Below are positions 55,669 through 63,929 of a stretch of DNA of 64,000 nucleotides, piece after piece. Each line of letters begins with the position of its first letter. The stretch's first letter is position 1. The translations under genes and the position numbers were made by a program. This stretch comes from Rhodospirillaceae bacterium. GTDB taxonomy: Bacteria; Pseudomonadota; Alphaproteobacteria; Rhodospirillales; Casp-alpha2. The notes under the pieces were generated by a model. It ran no database searches. It was not told the DNA's origin and saw only the letters and a list, made by a program, of their open reading frames with translations. The stretch spans positions 94,095-158,094 of the forward strand of contig JAERTE010000117.1 of the NCBI GenBank assembly GCA_016845145.1, read 5' to 3'.

Positions 55669-56611
55669 CTTTCACCACCCCATCAACAACCTGATCTGGC
55701 CTACTTCTTGTTACTTGGATATCCATCCCAATACTGGCCTCATACTCTTCGTCAGCACCTAAAATGCCGCCAACCAAAGGGTTTTTTGCATTAGGATTAT
55801 GAACGAGGACCAAAGGCGCGTTTTGCCCACATGCGGCATTTACGCCAGCTGGTGAAGCGAGAATAGCACTGACTGATTCGTACTCTGGCCTCAGAAATAT
55901 ATCTGTAGGTACATCGGCTCCGTTGGGGTTTTTAATAACAGGGCGATAGGAATGATGGCTTCCAGTCTGTTTCCCTGATTCTCTGTCAATGGTGATAACT
56001 ATAGGGCCAACTGCCAGTGTCATTTCTACGGCATATGGCCAAGTTGAAATCCCCTCATGATTCAGGAGCTGTCCTAGTCCAAGCTGACAAGAAGTTACAG
56101 CGATGACATATGGCTCCCTCTCGCCTACTTTGCCTTTCTCCACCCATCCAGGAACCCAAGTTTTCTCTCCCTTAATAAGTCTAATGCCACCAGAGTGCTG
56201 TTCCATTTTTGACTTTACCGCGCTGGTCCACCTCAGAAGTATTTCTTCATGCGGAACATCGGAAACCTTGATTTCTTCAGGGGGACTAGATTCAAGCCAA
56301 TCCTCTGGTATACCCCTCGGAGATGGAGCCACCGCTTCGACCCAAATCGGGCCATTAGAATCTTGGATACAAAAATCTGGACCATCATCTGCAGAACTTA
56401 ACGCTAAGCCTAAGCCTTTAAAGTGCTTTGCAAGCTGCATCTCCCATAGACACCCATGAAAATGTTCTGGGCTACCTTTAGAAAACTTTTCGGCAAAGTT
56501 CGAGTCGTGGATACCCCAGGATATATACTCTGTGTAAAGGCTATACAGGGCTCTACGAACATCTTCGTTGTGTTCGTATTGTGCGTCCAAGAATGCTTTG
56601 ACAACATCCAC
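55661..56611 (-). CDS. PD-(D/E)xK-like nuclease-fold protein inserted between hsdS and hsdR
   Basis: 316 aa, GTG start 56611 three bases after the hsdS stop, GGAG nine bases before. Residues 50-100 carry HGCLWEMQLAKHF, GPDFCI and IWVEAVAPS: Glu57, Asp79 and Glu92 are arranged as in PD-(D/E)xK enzymes, but the Lys place is Val/Ala (ExA). The C-terminal 200 residues have no recognised motif. Widespread uncharacterised homologues share the WVEAVAPS signature. Fully overlapped into the hsd operon, so it should be made with the restriction complex. Confidence 0.75.
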   Translation of the reverse strand: MDVVKAFLDAQYEHNEDVRRALYSLYTEYISWGIHDSNFAEKFSKGSPEHFHGCLWEMQLAKHFKGLGLALSSADDGPDFCIQDSNGPIWVEAVAPSPRGIPEDWLESSPPEEIKVSDVPHEEILLRWTSAVKSKMEQHSGGIRLIKGEKTWVPGWVEKGKVGEREPYVIAVTSCQLGLGQLLNHEGISTWPYAVEMTLAVGPIVITIDRESGKQTGSHHSYRPVIKNPNGADVPTDIFLRPEYESVSAILASPAGVNAACGQNAPLVLVHNPNAKNPLVGGILGADEEYEASIGMDIQVTRSRPDQVVDGVVKDG

Positions 56612-56614
56612 GCC

Positions 56615-57874
56615 TCAAATCTCCACTCGTTTGCTGCCAGACAATAAATCGGACATGAGGCCAGATTTGAGTGTCAGGAGTTGAGCAAGCTTTGCTTCGT
56701 TTACTTCCAGTGTTTCGACAATATTTTCAAGGTAAGCGGCTATGCGCGGCTGTTCGTTTAGGGGGGGGATTGGCAGATAAAACCCATTGATCACTTTTAC
56801 TGTGAGTTGTGGTTGTGCGCTCCCGAATGCTAGTTGTTCAATCTGATTTTTTACTACTGGCGCGCCGAGTATCAGGTGAAGCAAACTAGTCGTTATGCGA
56901 GATTGGTCATTTCTCAGGATTACCATTCCTGAGTTGATACGAACAACATCGTAAGGGATCGAATAGTCGTATAAGCCAATATTTCCCACTGTTCCGCGAG
57001 TGGTCAAAACTATGTCATCTCGTTCGAGCAATCCTTTGCGAAGAAGTTGGTGTCTTTCCTCGCCAATAAACTGATTTTCAATAAGGCGAAACCCACTTTT
57101 TGAAATATTCTTGGCACTCAAAAATAAACAGAAACCAGTGTCAGTGAACTCGCTAGCTTTAGGGTATGCTTTCCCTCTATCGCCATCGATGACTTTGATA
57201 CCAGAATCGTCCAGCCTCGCAACTTCCCAACTCTCAGGAATCTGACCAAGTTCAGTTTCTTTGAACTTCGTGTGGCTGATGCCTTTGGTCAGCAGCGTTT
57301 GCAGAAGGCCTTTTTTGACTTGTTTGGTCTGGTCGATCACAGCTTTTGTGGCTGAGATGGTTTCATCCACGCTGGTCAAAACTTCTGCGATTTTCTTTTG
57401 TTCGGGAAGTGGCGGCAAAAGCATCGTTTCACTGAGAAACTCTGGTTTTTTGAAGAAGTTATATGCCCCACCTTGCTGCTTAGATAGATGCTCATCCACA
57501 ATCACATGAACCGCGTTCCATAAATATTCAGCGTCCAAGTGGTCGCTTCTGGGGGCAAGGGTCCACATGTTCTGATTTAACAAAGCTGGACATATTTTGC
57601 TGGGAACTCTTCCCAACTTGCCAACCGTAGCTCCTACCATGACCAGCACGATCTCTCGCCCGTTCAATCGATAATCTGCGTATTCATCTAAAAAGCTTTC
57701 TGGAAGAAACTTTGTGTCCCCTAGGTTATTTGCATCATTCGCCACATTACTTACACGGTAGTTTACGATCCCATCATCGACATAGTCTTTGCTCTTAAAA
57801 GCGAAGCCCCGCCCAAGGTTGATAAGATCTTTTAGTTGTTGTCTTTGCCACCCAGCAGGAATCTCAACTGTCAT
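56615..57874 (-). CDS. hsdS: Type I restriction enzyme, specificity subunit
   Basis: 419 aa from ATG 57874 behind AAGGAG. Two target-recognition domains (about 1-150 and 215-365) each followed by a conserved helical spacer: LPPLPEQKKIAEVL and IPPLNEQPRIAAYL. Sequence recognised on DNA cannot be predicted. Start lies inside the hsdM end (11-bp overlap). Confidence 0.94.
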   Translation of the reverse strand: MTVEIPAGWQRQQLKDLINLGRGFAFKSKDYVDDGIVNYRVSNVANDANNLGDTKFLPESFLDEYADYRLNGREIVLVMVGATVGKLGRVPSKICPALLNQNMWTLAPRSDHLDAEYLWNAVHVIVDEHLSKQQGGAYNFFKKPEFLSETMLLPPLPEQKKIAEVLTSVDETISATKAVIDQTKQVKKGLLQTLLTKGISHTKFKETELGQIPESWEVARLDDSGIKVIDGDRGKAYPKASEFTDTGFCLFLSAKNISKSGFRLIENQFIGEERHQLLRKGLLERDDIVLTTRGTVGNIGLYDYSIPYDVVRINSGMVILRNDQSRITTSLLHLILGAPVVKNQIEQLAFGSAQPQLTVKVINGFYLPIPPLNEQPRIAAYLENIVETLEVNEAKLAQLLTLKSGLMSDLLSGSKRVEI

Positions 57875-59354
57875 AACCAAGCTCCTTCAAGAACCCCATC
57901 ATCCTGGACTCGACAGCATCACGCTGTTGACGAAGTTCACTTAACTTGACGACTTCAGCAGCCACATCAATCTCGACCTCGTCTTCTTCAGTTGAGACAA
58001 AGCGAGATATGTTAAGATTGTGGTCGTTCTCTCGGATTTCATCTAAACCCACGACACGGGAGAACTTGTCTTCATCTTCGAATGAGTTAAATGCTTCGGC
58101 AAATCTCTTCACATTTTTTTCTGACAAGTGGTTCTGGGCTTTGCCTTCGACGAACTCATCATCGCCATTGATCACCAGAACCTTGCCCTCGCGTTCTGCT
58201 GGCTTGTTCTTTCGAATGATCAGAATGCTGGCTGGAATGCCAGCGCCATAGAACAGATTTGGGCCAAGTCCAATGACTGCTTCGATCAGATCGTCTTCCA
58301 GCAAACCCTTTCGTATTTTGGCTTCAGCACCTCCACGAAACAAAATGCCATGGGGAAGAACGACCCCCAACATGCCATCGTCTTTCAGACTGGCGACCAT
58401 GTGTTGGACGAACGCCAAATCTCCATAAGACTTGGGGGGACATCCATACTTGTCGCGCCCAAACTTGTCGCCAGAAGACCAAGTACCATGACCCCAGTTT
58501 TTCAGTGAGAAAGGCGGGTTCGCCAGTACACGGTCAAAGGTTCTAATGGCTTTGACGCCATCGCCAACCAGATGCTTGGGATCCAGCAGAGTATCACCAC
58601 GCTCAACGAACGCATCGTCGATGTCATGGAGAAACAAGTTCATAGAACATATGGCCCATGTGTTCAGATTCTTCTCTTGTCCAAATAGCGACAAGGAACG
58701 CGGATCTTGGTTCTGTCGTTCAAGATGGTGGAACGCTTCCAGCAACATGCCACCAGAGCCACATGTGGGATCGTAGACAGACATCCCTTCTTCTGGCTTC
58801 AAACACTCCACAATCAAGCGAACAACCATCTTGGGCGTATAGAACTCGCCACCCTTCTTGCCAGCATCATCAGCGAACTGAGCAATCAGATATTCGTATG
58901 CATTTCCAAGAATATCTGCTTCCACATCAACATTTCGCAGGCGATGTTCTTCAAAATGCTGGAGCAGACGCTCCAAGACTGCGTCTGGGAAGCGTTCTTT
59001 GTTATTGAAGTCCACATCTTGAAACACCCCACGAAGACGATGGTTTGCGTCTTCAATGGCGTGGAATGCCGAGTTCAGATGTTCGCCAATGTTGGTGGTG
59101 TGTTTGCGAACATCCTTCCAGAAATGACCTTCTGGAATGTGAAATCGATGCTCGTCAGGATCAGCAGCAAGATCGGCATCATCATATTGGGCCAGTTTCT
59201 GTTCGTATTCTTCTTCCCAGACATCGCAGAGACGGCGGTAGAACAGCAGACCAAAGATGTAGTGTTTGAAATCCCCAGAATCGATGGATCCACGAAGTAT
59301 GTTCGCAGCGCCCCATAAATGAGATTCCAACTGCTGTAATGATAATCCCGACAT
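57864..59354 (-). CDS. hsdM: Type I restriction enzyme, N6-adenine methyltransferase subunit
   Basis: 496 aa. N-terminal helical HsdM domain, then motif I YDPTCGSGGMLLEAF near residue 200 and motif IV NPPFSLKNWG near 283, both intact, preceded by EFYTPKMVVRLI. First gene of the restriction operon; the 174 bp upstream carry its promoter. Confidence 0.96.
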   Translation of the reverse strand: MSGLSLQQLESHLWGAANILRGSIDSGDFKHYIFGLLFYRRLCDVWEEEYEQKLAQYDDADLAADPDEHRFHIPEGHFWKDVRKHTTNIGEHLNSAFHAIEDANHRLRGVFQDVDFNNKERFPDAVLERLLQHFEEHRLRNVDVEADILGNAYEYLIAQFADDAGKKGGEFYTPKMVVRLIVECLKPEEGMSVYDPTCGSGGMLLEAFHHLERQNQDPRSLSLFGQEKNLNTWAICSMNLFLHDIDDAFVERGDTLLDPKHLVGDGVKAIRTFDRVLANPPFSLKNWGHGTWSSGDKFGRDKYGCPPKSYGDLAFVQHMVASLKDDGMLGVVLPHGILFRGGAEAKIRKGLLEDDLIEAVIGLGPNLFYGAGIPASILIIRKNKPAEREGKVLVINGDDEFVEGKAQNHLSEKNVKRFAEAFNSFEDEDKFSRVVGLDEIRENDHNLNISRFVSTEEDEVEIDVAAEVVKLSELRQQRDAVESRMMGFLKELGYDS

Positions 59355-59528
59355 GTATGTTCCGTCCCTGATACAACCGATACTGTTTTTATGGTTCTCA
59401 AATCAGCATAGCCGAATGTTGCCATCTGGCAATAAAGCGTTACTTCCAAGTGGTTGATTAAGCAGATGAAACAGGATTTTGGGGCTTTTTAGGGTACGAG
59501 AGCTTCATCAAACATACATGGATGACAC

Positions 59529-60116
59529 TCAAACGCCCATTTCCTTGCAGATTCGATTGACAGTACCACCACCAACACCAAGCGTTTTAGCGATCTTGGT
59601 CATACCAAGACCATCGCTACGAAGTTGGATGATTCTATCGATCAAATCTTGGGCTATTTTCGGACGCCCAAGCTTCACACCATTGCGTTTAGCTTTCTCA
59701 AGGCCAGCAACCACTCGGTCTTTTATTAAAGAACGCTCGTATTCACTGAACACGCCAGCGATCTGGAGCATCATACGACCAGATGGCGTGTTCGTATCGA
59801 TTCCTTGCTTGTGGGCATAGAAGCCAACGCTCTTGGCTTGCAGATCGTCCAGCAGAGCCACCAGATGACTCAATGAGCGCCCAAAGCGATCCAACGACCA
59901 CACAACCACCATATCGAACTCTCTGCGAATGGCAGCTTTCATAAGCTGATCCAAACCTGGGCGTTGATCTCGCCCTTTGGCTCCACTGATGGCGTGGTCA
60001 GTATATTCGGCAGAGATTTCCCAGCCATTGCGCTCACAGACTTCACGCAACTCTGTTTCTTGGGCTTCGACAGATTGGTGGTTCGTTGAAACCCTTGTGT
60101 AGATCGCCACCTTCAT
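59529..60116 (-). CDS. Serine recombinase (resolvase/invertase family)
   Basis: 195 aa from ATG 60116. Catalytic Ser10 in YTRVST, then DHAISGAKGRDQRPGLDQL, VVWSLDRFGRSL and GVFSEYERSLI; a helix-turn-helix of the Hin type closes the protein (MTKIAKTLGVGGGTVNRI). Small resolvase size. It could resolve, invert or be a transposon remnant. Divergent neighbour of the small-gene cluster. Confidence 0.92.
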   Translation of the reverse strand: MKVAIYTRVSTNHQSVEAQETELREVCERNGWEISAEYTDHAISGAKGRDQRPGLDQLMKAAIRREFDMVVVWSLDRFGRSLSHLVALLDDLQAKSVGFYAHKQGIDTNTPSGRMMLQIAGVFSEYERSLIKDRVVAGLEKAKRNGVKLGRPKIAQDLIDRIIQLRSDGLGMTKIAKTLGVGGGTVNRICKEMGV

Positions 60117-60242
60117 CGTTATCCACCTTATACTAAAACCATCTGTTTTTAGTATACACAAAACAAGCTTTTGCAGTCAAGCATTCCTGCGGTTTCTCGA
60201 GGGCGTTTTCCCAAGGGTTTTCAGTATAATCAGAAGATATTT

Positions 60243-60308
60243 GTTTAGCAGTTCGGAATGATAATAAATCGGCAAAGCAGATAAACACCATCAGTTCATG
60301 AGATAATA
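60243..60308 (+). repeat. Upstream module, copy 1 of 2 (66 bp)
   Basis: Starts GTTTAGCAGTTC and ends GAGATAATA, with shared blocks CGGCAA and AACA..ATCAG at equal spacing to copy 2. The GATAAT end has the form of a -10 element and sits 60 bp before the HicA-like gene. Followed by a short inverted repeat around TGGAGGTC / GATCTCCA. Confidence 0.6.
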
Positions 60309-60367
60309 GCGCATCAAATGGAGGTCGTTGTTGATCTCCATAAACCACCAACAGATGGAGCAGTCTT

Positions 60368-60577
60368 ATGAAGACCCAAAAAGTGAGAAAGATACTTGTG
60401 GAATATGGTTGGTACCCCAAACGCCACGGGGCAACCACACACGAAATATGGGAAGGCATCCACGCTAACGACAATCGCAGAGCTATAACTGTCGTTCATC
60501 ACGAACAAAAAGAAATCAACAAAGCCACGCTTGCCAAGATCAGGCGACAGACTGGCATCAAGAAACTAAGAAAATAA
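60368..60577 (+). CDS. HicA-like small protein (possible toxin)
   Basis: 69 aa. EYGWYPKRHGATTHEIW and ITVVHHEQKEINKATLAKIRRQTGI follow the HicA double-stranded-RNA-binding fold (GW...R..GS/TH, then VP.H.KEI..GTL..I.K..G). The catalytic His of the GSH box would be that of TTHE. No HicB-type antitoxin gene is adjacent; the next gene encodes a zinc-ribbon protein. Could be a lone HicA or a phage regulator. Confidence 0.6.
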   Translation: MKTQKVRKILVEYGWYPKRHGATTHEIWEGIHANDNRRAITVVHHEQKEINKATLAKIRRQTGIKKLRK

Positions 60578-60578
60578 T

Positions 60579-60644
60579 GTTTAGCAGTTCAATATCTATC
60601 TAAAACGGCAATGCTGATTAACATCAGCGAGTCGTGAGATAATA
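60579..60644 (+). repeat. Upstream module, copy 2 of 2 (66 bp)
   Basis: Same length and same end blocks as copy 1, beginning two bases after the HicA-like stop. Ends GAGATAATA and precedes a GATGATC...GATCATC inverted repeat and the zinc-ribbon gene, so a second promoter/operator of the same kind. Confidence 0.6.
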
Positions 60645-60691
60645 CACATACGATGATCAATGGAGATCATCAGCAACAATGGAGAAAGACA

Positions 60692-60940
60692 ATGGAAGCA
60701 AACTACGAAAAAACCAAAGAGCGTATGAGCAAAGACGAAGAATATGGAAACTGCTGTTTCTGTGGCGTGTCACTATTCGATCCAAATGGCATTTGGCACT
60801 TTGGACACAATCCAGCGCCATATGGGGATGATGACGATAGGTGCTGCAACGAATGCAACGAAGTTATCGTTGTGCCAACTCGCTTTCAGCAAATGAGAGA
60901 TCTCATAAACGCAGCAAATGACAATGGAGAAGAAGAATGA
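60692..60940 (+). CDS. Small phage-like zinc-ribbon protein
   Basis: 82 aa from ATG 60692 behind GGAG. Two Cys pairs: CCFCG and CCNECN, separated by GHNPAPYGDDDD, then VIVVPTRF. This H/G-HNP-x-P...CC-x-x-C-N...V-x-P-x-R layout is common in small phage and island proteins of unknown function. Its stop overlaps the next gene (ATGATGA). Confidence 0.72.
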   Translation: MEANYEKTKERMSKDEEYGNCCFCGVSLFDPNGIWHFGHNPAPYGDDDDRCCNECNEVIVVPTRFQQMRDLINAANDNGEEE

Positions 60941-61218
60941 TGACCACATACGACGAACTCGCACAGCTCATAGATCAAATGGAACCAAACGAACTGGCTG
61001 AAATGATGGACGACTTCGTGAGATACGAAACCAACGATATGTTTCCAGAGTATGGGAATCTCTCCACGCTTGAATACATTCTCTACATCGCAACAAATGT
61101 TGGGAGAACTGGCGTTGGTGGTGTGGAAGATTTCTTGGAAACATTTTTCCCGCAAGATGAGGCAGACGCTCTGCTGGCTTATCTCAACAAAACGATGGCT
61201 GGTGAAGAAGCTGCGTAA
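60937..61218 (+). CDS. Acidic small protein, unknown
   Basis: 93 aa, strongly acidic and helical (QLIDQMEPNELAEMMDDFV), no Cys. Coupled to the zinc-ribbon gene by overlap. Acidic composition would fit a DNA mimic or anti-restriction protein, but nothing specific is recognisable. Confidence concerns coding only. Confidence 0.65.
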   Translation: MMTTYDELAQLIDQMEPNELAEMMDDFVRYETNDMFPEYGNLSTLEYILYIATNVGRTGVGGVEDFLETFFPQDEADALLAYLNKTMAGEEAA

Positions 61219-61239
61219 GAGCCACGACTAAATATCTGT

Positions 61240-61557
61240 ATGAGAGCAGCAAACTTCATCAAGCAGATCACCAAGACAAATCCATCCATCACACATATCC
61301 AAAATGATGTTGATGCTGATCATCGTTGCGATCTTCAAGACCACGATGATTGGCTGTTTGCAACCAATGACGAACCGACGCCACAAGAAATGCGGCGACT
61401 GACGGACGAAGCTGAATACAAGAAAGCCAGATGGGCTTTGATGAAAAACAATATTTCACCAACAGAACGACGCATCACGACGCTGCGGCGACATTGGGAA
61501 AGAGAGCGCCACAAGATCGTTATGCGGGCTCTCCAAAAACACAAAAACACCAACTAA
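61240..61557 (+). CDS. Small charged protein, unknown
   Basis: 105 aa. Acidic His/Asp-rich first half (DVDADHRCDLQDHDDW) and a basic helical second half with many Arg/Lys. ATG lies six bases after CTAAATA and has no ribosome site, suggesting a leaderless transcript. No family recognised. Confidence 0.6.
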   Translation: MRAANFIKQITKTNPSITHIQNDVDADHRCDLQDHDDWLFATNDEPTPQEMRRLTDEAEYKKARWALMKNNISPTERRITTLRRHWERERHKIVMRALQKHKNTN

Positions 61558-61642
61558 CAAACCATCAAATCAAGCGGTCGTCGTTTTGATGAAAATGGAT
61601 CTAAAGCGTTAGCTTTCTAACCACATTAGATAAATAACTTTG

Positions 61643-62260
61643 ATGAAAAAAACCATTCAACAAAGAAGGCGAGTATCGCTGAAGGTCTGGCGAGCAAAAC
61701 AAGCTGAAGACCAAGAAACGCCAGAGAGCAAACAGCGATCGGCGATGGCTGTGATCGCCAGGCGTGACGCCACGCATTACATCGTGCTGACCACCAACTA
61801 CGGGCCACAGAAAGATACTAACGAAGCTTGGTGGAAGATGCGTGAAAAGCTGAAACGCTGGTCAGCACAAGTGAATAGTCGCTTGTATGGTCGGCGTTGG
61901 TCAAGATCGCTGGATAAGCAGATATTTTTTGTCGCATTCGCAGAAAAGATGGCCACCAATCCACACTTCAATCTTATGGCCAAGATTGAACCACGCCATC
62001 ACGCGGCGATTGAAGACATTGCGAGAGATCGCTGGCTGAAGCTGGTTCCATCTGGCGATCTATGGATCGTGGATACAGAAACTGCCAATGATAACGAATG
62101 GACATCGCTCTATTCATCAAAAGAGATCGCAAATCGTGTCCCACAAGTTGCGGTCTCTGGATCAGCTTATGAACGCTTCATCATAAGCACAGAGTTCAGC
62201 ACCAAATACGAAACGAAGCAGCAGTATCGGCATAGCCAGAAAACGAAACGAAGCGGCTGA
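61643..62260 (+). CDS. Unknown cargo protein with weak replication-initiator (HUH-like) features
   Basis: 205 aa from ATG 61643; GATAAATA lies seven bases upstream and no ribosome site is seen. The middle reads KQIFFVAFAEKMATNPHFNL followed by W-rich and SLYSSKEI segments. NPHWH-x-L and a late YxxKE are typical for small HUH Rep proteins of phage and plasmids; here the second His is Asn, so activity is doubtful. Tail is basic. Confidence 0.55.
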   Translation: MKKTIQQRRRVSLKVWRAKQAEDQETPESKQRSAMAVIARRDATHYIVLTTNYGPQKDTNEAWWKMREKLKRWSAQVNSRLYGRRWSRSLDKQIFFVAFAEKMATNPHFNLMAKIEPRHHAAIEDIARDRWLKLVPSGDLWIVDTETANDNEWTSLYSSKEIANRVPQVAVSGSAYERFIISTEFSTKYETKQQYRHSQKTKRSG

Positions 62261-62476
62261 TCAAAGCCATATCAACAGAATGTTGGGAACGAGCGTCGTG
62301 GGGAACAAGTGTCGTGTCCATAAGATATTTAGACTAATGCGGGTTCGCATTGGCATTTGATTACTATTATCTAACCACCACCCGAGATCATCCACTCTGA
62401 TACTAAAACCACTAATACATCTCACCGAATATCATAAATATTTGTGAAAGTGATTAGACCACTAAGGAGGATCTAA

Positions 62477-62494
62477 ATGGCTTTCATAACATAG
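62477..62494 (+). other. Five-codon minigene with strong ribosome site
   Basis: AAGGAGG at 62464-62470 lies seven bases before ATG 62477; the frame MAFIT ends at TAG 62494. The next gene begins with TTG 11 bases further. A leader or translation-control element is likely. The 244-bp gap 62261-62504 holds nothing else except CATAAATA at 62433. Confidence 0.5.
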
Positions 62495-62504
62495 GAGAGA
62501 CATA

Positions 62505-62822
62505 TTGAGGCATATTCTTGAAGACATTTACCAACAGCTTTCGGTGGATGATGAATATCTAACGGAACGAGATTTCAGCAAAGATTATCTTGGTCGCTGC
62601 GGTTCATATTTCGCTTATCTAAAGTCCAGTGACAGTCAACCATCAGCAGATGTTATGCTTCATCTCTGGGGAACGCTGAAACAGAAAAAACAGGTCTGTG
62701 AGTATCAGCTTCCGAGGGCGAGGCATCCATTGAACAAGCACAATCTAACCAATGCGCTCAGCCAATATTCATCGTTGGCTGAGCGTGCATTCCAGGCGTT
62801 GAACGATTTAGCTATAAGCTAA
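62505..62822 (+). CDS. Small helical protein of the DUF6626-like type
   Basis: 105 aa with TTG start behind GGAGAGACATA. The block ILEDIYQQLSVDDEYLTERDFSKDYLGRCGSYFAYLKSS then PSADVMLHL resembles small uncharacterised proteins of alphaproteobacterial islands (L-D-x-Y-x-x-L ... FS...WLG-R-S-x-x-Y-x-x-L-K). Probably DNA-binding-like helices. An ATG at 62550 could be an alternative start. Confidence 0.6.
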   Translation: MRHILEDIYQQLSVDDEYLTERDFSKDYLGRCGSYFAYLKSSDSQPSADVMLHLWGTLKQKKQVCEYQLPRARHPLNKHNLTNALSQYSSLAERAFQALNDLAIS

Positions 62823-63017
62823 GTGGCTCTGTGAGCCAATCTAAGCTCCATACAGAGCAATCAAGGTTCTGGGATGGCTTTAGGCGTCACTGTGGCCCAC
62901 GACCAGCGGCAACAGCTTCTAGACTGTTGTTTGCATTACTTTCCATATCCAAACCCATACAAAGTGCTAAACTTGGTTTTGTATCAGGTCAGCTTGGTTA
63001 TTTTGGAGAATGACGAT

Positions 63018-63803
63018 ATGGGCGCGAAACCTGACCCAAAACGACGGCACTTTCGCCACGACCACCCATTGTTCAAAGAAAAGAAAACTGAACAAGGGGT
63101 CTGGTGGGAGGATAGCTATTATTTTCTCTGGTATCGGTGCTTAGTTCGCCACGAAGGCTACCAACGCTTCTGCAAAACAGGCCGCGGCAAGCAATATCAA
63201 AATCTCCACGCTGATTTTGGCGACATTACCAGCGACCATGGGTTCAAGGATTGGTGGAGAGATAATGCCAAAGGTCTCACCAGAGGCGTTTATCTGTTCG
63301 CAGAACCATCAGTGGTAAGACCACACATCATTGATCCCAAAACTGAGACAATCAGAGATGACGACGACATCATCTATCTGGCTCTGCCAGCCAACAAGCC
63401 AGAAAACTATTTGTTGACTGAAGCCAGCAAGCTGCTGAAGAAAGCCATACAGCGTCAGGAACGGGATCCAGCTACGACCAGCTACGCCAGATATCCATTA
63501 TATTCGTCACCACAAGCTGCCAAGACATACAAAGCATTTTTGGACATATGGGATTTACGCCAGCAAGGGCTGCCGAGCGGCGTCATTTACGACAGGGTTT
63601 ATGGCAAGCCAGATTGGGATGATTACGCCAAACGCTGGATGAAGAGGCACGAACTAAATGAGACAGACACCATCCAGAGCCAGCGCCAACATATCAATCG
63701 AAGTCTTCAAGTCAGCAAAGGGTCACAGATCAAGCGCAACTATGACAAAGCTTGTGCGCTGATCAAGAACGCAGCCAAGGGCATTTTTCCAAAAGCGTCA
63801 TAA
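63018..63803 (+). CDS. Uncharacterised island/plasmid protein (WWE-rich N-terminus)
   Basis: 261 aa from ATG 63018 after TTTGGAG. The N-terminal half has the pattern WWEDSYYFLWYRCLVRHEGY, FGDIT...FKDWWRDN and YLFAEP known from uncharacterised proteins of gamma/alphaproteobacterial islands. The C-terminal half is basic and helical, with a possible HTH (LRQQGLPSGVIYDRVYG). Function unknown. Confidence 0.7.
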   Translation: MGAKPDPKRRHFRHDHPLFKEKKTEQGVWWEDSYYFLWYRCLVRHEGYQRFCKTGRGKQYQNLHADFGDITSDHGFKDWWRDNAKGLTRGVYLFAEPSVVRPHIIDPKTETIRDDDDIIYLALPANKPENYLLTEASKLLKKAIQRQERDPATTSYARYPLYSSPQAAKTYKAFLDIWDLRQQGLPSGVIYDRVYGKPDWDDYAKRWMKRHELNETDTIQSQRQHINRSLQVSKGSQIKRNYDKACALIKNAAKGIFPKAS

Positions 63804-63929
63804 ATGGACAATGGACGGAAAGCCAGCAATCTAGGGCAAATCGTCGCAAGGTTGGATCGAATCTTTCAGTTTCAGAGTCTGCAACTTGGGTTCCAGGAAC
63901 TATTGGCTTACAGTAGGAACAGTGATTGA
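63804..63929 (+). CDS. Possible 41-aa protein after the last gene
   Basis: ATG 63804 follows the preceding TAA directly; frame ends TGA 63929. Sequence MDNGRKASNL... is helical and unremarkable. No own ribosome site. 63930-64000 shows nothing I can name. Confidence 0.3.
   Translation: MDNGRKASNLGQIVARLDRIFQFQSLQLGFQELLAYSRNSD

Noticed and set aside
59529..60116. Serine recombinase as an invertase that shuffles hsdS
   Set aside because: There is a single hsdS and I saw no inverted repeats flanking its recognition domains.
60937..61218. Acidic protein as an ArdA/Ocr-like anti-restriction DNA mimic
   Set aside because: Only the acidic composition supports it; no family motif was recognised.
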